Part shown: positions 36,948-40,523 of the stretch, piece after piece
Layout of the letters: each line of letters begins with the position of its first letter
Position numbering within the stretch: the stretch's first letter is position 1
Assembly (NCBI GenBank): GCA_017462265.1
Contig: JAFTRN010000026.1
Span: 1 to 40,523 of the forward strand
DNA length: 40,523 bases
Direction of reading: 5' to 3'
Origin: Coprobacter sp.
Lineage (GTDB): Bacteria > Bacteroidota > Bacteroidia > Bacteroidales > UBA11471
Program-made: the position numbers and the translations under genes
The notes under the pieces: generated by a model
Told to the model about the DNA's origin: nothing
The model's input: only the letters and a program-made list of their open reading frames with translations
The model's database searches: none

Positions 36948-36972
36948 GGACGCACGAACCGTGCGTCCCTAC
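36948..36972 (-). repeat. 25-base palindrome, copy 1 (GCACG-arm type)
   Basis: Arms GGACGCACG and CGTGCGTCC pair perfectly around AAC. On the minus strand the unit starts GTAGG, like the other copies. Confidence 0.85.
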
Positions 36973-36999
36973 GATAATCGGTGTGTGCCTTGCAAAATA

Positions 37000-37024
37000 G
37001 TAGGGACACTTGGTTCAAGTGTCC
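37000..37024 (+). repeat. 25-base palindrome, copy 2 (ACTTG-arm type)
   Basis: GTAG precedes arms GGACACTTG and CAAGTGTCC around GTT. The arms differ from copy 1 at several places but remain perfectly complementary. Confidence 0.85.
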
Positions 37025-37055
37025 GCTGAGCACAAAGGCATAAAGGACCCAAAAC

Positions 37056-37069
37056 GGACGCACGAGCCG
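37056..37069 (-). repeat. Half copy of the palindrome
   Basis: GGACGCACGAGCCG matches one arm plus loop of the minus-oriented copy at 40276, then the similarity stops; the partner arm is missing. Confidence 0.6.
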
Positions 37070-37095
37070 AAAGGGGAATAGTCCCCATAACCTTT

Positions 37096-37120
37096 GTAGG
37101 GACACTCGGTCGGAGTGTCC
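37096..37120 (+). repeat. 25-base palindrome, copy 3 (ACTC-arm type)
   Basis: GTAG precedes arms GGACACTC and GAGTGTCC around GGTCG. This is a third arm sequence, again self-complementary. Confidence 0.85.
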
Positions 37121-37252
37121 GTATCGAGAAACCGATAATTAGAAGCTTCTTAATTTCCTTGAAAAAATTATTACGGCTTCAAAAAAACTGCAAAACCTGA
37201 AAAACAAACTAATACTAACCAAGCTTAAATGTCTAACTAAAACATTTGCATT

Positions 37253-39649
37253 ATGAAAAAAATCTTTACTCTTGCTGCCGCATTTTTGGCATCGGCCGTA
37301 GCGTTCAATGCTGCCGCCGGTATCTATGTGGTAAACAACAAGAATGAGTGGAAGAACCTTGTAGGCTCTTTTACCTCGACAAGCAAACAAATCGGTGATC
37401 GCGACACCATTCTCATCACTGCCGGTGAGGATTGGGGTATGGATACATGGAAAAATTGTCCCTCTGCCGGTAAAATATGGTTTATCGGTGCTACCGATGT
37501 AGAAACCGACGTATTGGGTAACGTTACGAAATGGACCCGTGTAGAAGAATTTGGCGCTCTCCCCGTATTCAAAGTACGTCAAGACGCTGACCATGACGGT
37601 ATCGAAAACTCCGACCTCGGTTGGTTCTTCGAGAACCTTCACATCAAATTCACCGGTGGAAACCAAGCCACTTCGGGACAATGTTTCTATTTCAACAAAC
37701 GTTACTTCCCCATCGACTCGATGGTATTCCGCAACTGTGAAATCTCGGATATCCCCCGTACGCTTATTCGTACCGTGCCTCCCCAAGGTACCAATGAGGC
37801 CGGTGAGACCGTGAACATAGATGGTGGTACTATCAACTATTTCGAAATGAGCGGTTGTCGCGTGCACGACAATATGGTGACCGAGGGTAACAACTGGCCG
37901 TTGGTTTATTTCGGATACGCTCCCCTCGAAGTCGTGTTCAAAAACAACACATTCTATGATATGCCCTATTGCAAGTACATCTTCACGATGAACTATGTAA
38001 ACTTCGACTATGCCGGACAATTGGATTGTGCCTTCACTTTCGAAAACAACACCGTAATGATCGGCTCGAACAACAACTACGACCTTATCAACACCGGTGG
38101 TTACTTGGCCCAAGCCTCTACATTCGATATCCACAACAACTTCATTTTGTGGCCCGAAGGCGTGGAACAAACCCGTGTACCTTATTTGCTCCGTTGTGAT
38201 TATGGTTTGATTTATGCCAACAACAACGTGATTGAAGGTTACAAAGAATGGAATGCCGGTAACAACATCGACAAAGAGACAGGTGAACCCACTTGGATCA
38301 GCTGCGATACCACCGGTAACTACACCATGGCCGATGTAGAACTTGCTTGGAGCGACTTCTATGATATTGCCAACAACAACTTCTCTCTCTTGAAAGACTA
38401 CAAAGTATATACCGCCGGTAAAAAGGGTACTTTCATCGGTGCCGAAGAGTGGTATATCGACGCATTCCCCACCAAAATAGCTGTAAACGTAGGCGTTGAA
38501 GGCTCTACCTCGGCTATTGTAAACGTAAGCCCCGTGAAAGACATCTACTTCGCCGGTGACGAAATCGAAATCACTGTTGACTTGCACGGACTCAATACCT
38601 TCATCGGTTGGAGCGACGGCGTGACAGAGATGAATCGTACCATCGTACTCTCTGAGGATGTAAATCTCACCGCCAAAGTTCAATCGCAAAACTACGAGCT
38701 CATTTGGGACTTCGACCAAATCGCCCCCAAAGGTGGAACGATAACCTATCCCGCCGCTGCTAACCACGCTGCCAACCCCGAAGGTAATCCCGGTGTATTC
38801 GGTATGATGACCGTAGAACACACCGGCGCATACGCCGATACCACCAGCTCGCAATCGCGTAACAACAAAACCGGCCTCTACAACGGTACTCCCGATGTAT
38901 TGTTCGTAGCTCCCTTGTTGCGTACCCGTCTCGACAGCGTAGCTGTAGAAAAAGAAATGGCTGCTGCCGGTACTACCGCTGCTCAAGCTGCTCTCGACAA
39001 GAAATCGGTAGAACTTACCAACGCTTGCTGCGCTAACCCCGACTACTCTTACATCAAGTTCTCTACCTTGGGTATGAGCGGTGTAGAAGTGGCTGCCGTG
39101 CTCCGTGCCGAGGCTCGTATGCACAAAGTGACCAAAATGGAATGGTCGCTCGACAACGTGACTTACAATACCCTCACCACCGTAGAAATCGACTCTGTAG
39201 GTGACGCATGGCGCGACGCTATCGCTACCTTGCCCGCAGCTGCCGAAAACCAAGAGACCGTGTATGTACGCTGGATAGGTGATGCCAACAGCCCCATCGT
39301 AGGTCCCGGTATGGCCGGTACCGATAAGATCGACTTCGACAAAGATGGCGTACAAGATTTGGTATCTCGCGTGTACTACACCTACCAATTCATCGGTAAT
39401 ATCGTAGTTACCGCTGCTGCCGGTGGTTCGGCCGTTGAAACCGTAGCTGCCGATGTAGTAGCCGTAGCTCAAAGCGGTAATGTAGTTACCATCAACAATG
39501 TAGCTGCCGCTGCCGTAGAGGTTTACTCTATCGCCGGTGCTCAAGTGGCTTCTGTTCCTGTAGTAGCCGGTTCGGCTGTAGTTACCCTGCCCGGTCACGG
39601 TGTATATATCGTGAAAGCCGGTAACGAGGCTGTGAAAGTGGTTTACTAA
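37253..39649 (+). CDS. Secreted beta-helix-like protein with InlB-type repeat and C-terminal tail
   Basis: A 798-residue protein with signal peptide MKKIFTLAAAFLASAVAFNA. About 25-400 reads as a right-handed beta-helix of the pectate-lyase-like or DUF4957/DUF5123 kind: repeated FKNNTFYDM, FENNTVMIGSNNN, IHNNFILWP and YANNNVIEG coils. A divergent InlB B-repeat-like module follows (FAGDEIEITVDLHGLNTFIG with LSEDVNLTAKV, about 425-480), then a beta-sandwich-like region (WDFDQIAPKGGTITYP ... VYVRWIGDANSPIVGPG). The last 55 residues (VVTINNVAAAAVEVYSIAGA ... HGVYIVKAGN) form a sorting-tail-like domain. No catalytic residues can be named, so it may bind rather than cut glycan. Codon use is strongly restricted (for example GTA, GGT, ACC), suggesting high expression. 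A strong terminator follows. Confidence 0.8.
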   Translation: MKKIFTLAAAFLASAVAFNAAAGIYVVNNKNEWKNLVGSFTSTSKQIGDRDTILITAGEDWGMDTWKNCPSAGKIWFIGATDVETDVLGNVTKWTRVEEFGALPVFKVRQDADHDGIENSDLGWFFENLHIKFTGGNQATSGQCFYFNKRYFPIDSMVFRNCEISDIPRTLIRTVPPQGTNEAGETVNIDGGTINYFEMSGCRVHDNMVTEGNNWPLVYFGYAPLEVVFKNNTFYDMPYCKYIFTMNYVNFDYAGQLDCAFTFENNTVMIGSNNNYDLINTGGYLAQASTFDIHNNFILWPEGVEQTRVPYLLRCDYGLIYANNNVIEGYKEWNAGNNIDKETGEPTWISCDTTGNYTMADVELAWSDFYDIANNNFSLLKDYKVYTAGKKGTFIGAEEWYIDAFPTKIAVNVGVEGSTSAIVNVSPVKDIYFAGDEIEITVDLHGLNTFIGWSDGVTEMNRTIVLSEDVNLTAKVQSQNYELIWDFDQIAPKGGTITYPAAANHAANPEGNPGVFGMMTVEHTGAYADTTSSQSRNNKTGLYNGTPDVLFVAPLLRTRLDSVAVEKEMAAAGTTAAQAALDKKSVELTNACCANPDYSYIKFSTLGMSGVEVAAVLRAEARMHKVTKMEWSLDNVTYNTLTTVEIDSVGDAWRDAIATLPAAAENQETVYVRWIGDANSPIVGPGMAGTDKIDFDKDGVQDLVSRVYYTYQFIGNIVVTAAAGGSAVETVAADVVAVAQSGNVVTINNVAAAAVEVYSIAGAQVASVPVVAGSAVVTLPGHGVYIVKAGNEAVKVVY

Positions 39650-39670
39650 CGAATAGTATTCCCCCGATAT

Positions 39671-39701
39671 AAAAGCGAGGCTCTCGAGCCTCGCTTTTTT
39701 T
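39671..39701 (+). terminator. Rho-independent terminator of the utilization locus
   Basis: AAAAGCGAGGCTC pairs with GAGCCTCGCTTTT over 13 positions (the innermost pairs probably open as loop), followed by more T. It starts 22 bases after the stop of the beta-helix gene. Confidence 0.92.
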
Positions 39702-39730
39702 GTGAATTATTGTGGAAGGGTCGTAAGGGT

Positions 39731-39786
39731 TGTAAGAGCGACAAGGGCAATGGAGAATGTGTGGAATAGGGTGATTTGTGCGGCCG
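39731..39786 (+). repeat. Direct repeat unit A, copy 1
   Basis: About 56 bases starting TGTAAGAGCGACAAGGG and ending GCGGCCGG, repeated at 40189-40244 with two base changes and one missing G. Confidence 0.85.
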
Positions 39787-39793
39787 GCGCATT

Positions 39794-39957
39794 GTAGGGA
39801 CGCACGGTCTGTGCGTCCGGGTGGAAGGTTGAGCGCTACCCGCTCGCGTTGATGTGTTGTATCGTATCCGTGCGAACCGCTACGCTCATCGCACGGCTAT
39901 TCAGATATAGCCCATTCGGGCAAAGGTTTGTTTCCCATGATGTTATTTTGAGGAAGG
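39794..39957 (+). repeat. Direct repeat unit B, copy 1 (164 bases, hairpin-rich)
   Basis: It starts with a 25-base palindrome (39794-39818, arms GGACGCACG-like with one imperfect loop-side pair). Further hairpins are GAGCG/CGCTC (39831-39845), CGTGCGA/TCGCACG (39869-39895), GCTAT/ATAGC (39896-39911) and GCCC/GGGC (39910-39921). It repeats at 40023-40186 with four substitutions and no gap. Confidence 0.9.
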
Positions 39958-40022
39958 GTGGGCCAAAAGGGCGACAAGGACCGCAAGGCAATGACGGAGG
40001 GGGAATTGCGCTCGTGCGCATC

Positions 40023-40186
40023 GTAGGGACGCACGGTCTGTGCGTCCGGGTGGAAGGTTGAGCGCTATCCGCTCGCGTTGATGTGTTGTATCGTATCCGT
40101 GCGAACCGCTACGCTCATCGCACGGCTATTCAGATATAGCCCATTCGGGCAAAGGTTTGTTCCCCATGACGTTATTTTGAGTAAGG
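40023..40186 (+). repeat. Direct repeat unit B, copy 2
   Basis: Same as 39794-39957, offset 229. Differences are at 40068 (C to T), 40162 (T to C), 40170 (T to C) and 40182 (G to T), all outside the predicted stems. Confidence 0.9.
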
Positions 40187-40188
40187 CT

Positions 40189-40244
40189 CGTAAGAGCGAC
40201 AAGGCAATGGAGAATGTGTGGAATAGGGTGATTTGTGTGGCCGG
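40189..40244 (+). repeat. Direct repeat unit A, copy 2
   Basis: Second copy of the unit at 39731-39786; here it follows unit B, whereas copy 1 precedes it. A shorter, more diverged version (GGGCGACAAGGACCGCAAGG) lies between the B copies at about 39970. Confidence 0.8.
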
Positions 40245-40275
40245 AGGGCGGGGTGCGTAGCACGTCAATAGCCGC

Positions 40276-40300
40276 GGACGCACGAGCCGTGCGTCCCTAC
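40276..40300 (-). repeat. 25-base palindrome, minus orientation
   Basis: GGACGCACG, loop AGC, CGTGCGTCC, then CTAC: the reverse orientation of the GTAGG-led units, with a perfect 9-bp stem. Confidence 0.85.
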
Positions 40301-40356
40301 ATTTATTAATATGATAATCATTATAGTCCGATACCTACGGCATCGCAAATCAATGT

Positions 40357-40417
40357 TCGATTTTCACCCCGCATTGCGCTCGCCTTCGGCTCGCTTATAC
40401 GGGGCTGTAAAAATCGA
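40357..40417. repeat. Nested 61-base hairpin
   Basis: Outer stem TCGATTTT (40357-40364) with AAAATCGA (40410-40417), inner stem CCCCG (40367-40371) with CGGGG (40400-40404), and a CTTCGG-capped GC-rich centre. Similar CCCCG...CGGGG elements are, from memory, common between genes in Bacteroidales. Confidence 0.65.
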
Positions 40418-40523
40418 TTACCTAACGGCAATCTTTTTATAACACAAACTCAAGCCCCTCTTTTTATTTTATCGCATAAATTATCTTAAATCATAGATTT
40501 CCGAAGATTTTTAAAATCTTTAT

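Larger units (their letters stand above)
36769..37252. other. Gene-free, repeat-rich spacer after susD 2
   Basis: This 484-base stretch has no convincing gene. It holds three full and one half copy of a 25-base palindrome family, a small hairpin CGTGT-tcgc-ACACG (36924-36937), and an A-rich leader just before the ATG at 37253. No clear TAnnTTTG box for the next gene was found; the palindromes may serve as transcript ends for the SusCD operon. Confidence 0.7.
39702..40523. other. Gene-free, repeat-rich right end
   Basis: More than 800 bases with no convincing gene. Two similar minus-strand frames of 61 and 72 codons exist only because the same repeat occurs twice. The region holds a duplicated 56-base unit, a duplicated 164-base unit, palindrome copies and a nested hairpin, then A/T-rich DNA up to the window edge. 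Confidence 0.75.

Noticed and set aside
37139..39598. 819-codon open frame on the minus strand opposite the beta-helix gene
   Set aside because: It exists because the plus-strand gene avoids codons whose complement is a stop. It has no signal peptide or recognisable domain, while the plus-strand product has both.
39836..40283. Two near-identical minus-strand frames of 61 and 72 codons
   Set aside because: They are the same repeat unit read twice; composition is odd and similarity follows the DNA repeat, including its non-coding flanks.
39731..40300. Possible CRISPR array
   Set aside because: Units are long, few and in mixed orientation, with no evenly sized unique spacers and no cas genes.

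Overview
The window looks like chromosomal DNA of a gut-type Bacteroidota, most likely order Bacteroidales. The signs are two SusC/SusD pairs, a hybrid two-component regulator, Bacteroidota lipoproteins with acidic residues after the lipid cysteine, and -7 boxes of the form TAnnTTTG (usually TATTTTTG) upstream of many genes. A Barnesiella- or Coprobacter-like relative is possible, but that is impression only. No tRNA, rRNA, CRISPR array, transposase or integrase was seen.

Layout. (1) 1-1010, minus strand: the first 194 codons of a DUF4062 protein that runs off the left edge, preceded by a small XRE regulator and a broken short reading frame. (2) 1085-6888, minus strand: a tight operon MBOAT acyltransferase > AlgJ/DltD-like SGNH protein > SGNH lipoprotein > small barrel-like protein > NodB-type deacetylase > ModF-like double ATPase. 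Three of its junctions are 4-base ATGA overlaps. It probably decorates a surface glycan with acyl groups and trims it. (3) 7009-10648, minus strand: a serine beta-lactamase-like hydrolase, a putative (alpha/alpha)6-barrel glycosidase, and an AraC regulator, each with its own promoter-like box. (4) 10781-10999: a short gene remnant. (5) 11118-39649: a polysaccharide utilization locus.

In the utilization locus a GH3 enzyme with a PA14 insert faces away from a 1417-residue hybrid two-component sensor. Next come a PL1-like pectate lyase and a 16-kb run fasciclin lipoprotein > SusC > SusD > fasciclin lipoprotein > fasciclin-like lipoprotein > SusC > SusD, with gaps of at most 18 bases. A separately placed secreted parallel beta-helix-like protein follows and ends at a strong terminator. 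The likely logic is that the sensor detects a released (probably pectic) oligosaccharide in the periplasm, activates the lyase and SusCD genes, and two import pores carry products inward. GH3 may finish degradation. The substrate is inferred from the lyase only.

(6) 36769-37252 and 39650-40523 hold no convincing genes but are dense in short palindromic repeats. A 25-base palindrome family has arms that differ between copies yet stay complementary. A 164-base unit is repeated in direct orientation with a period of 229, and its four differences all avoid the predicted stems. These repeats, the duplicated fasciclin-SusCD operon and the coupled acylation operon are the most interesting parts. I saw no clear-cut new system; the left-edge DUF4062 unit is the best candidate for one but is cut off.
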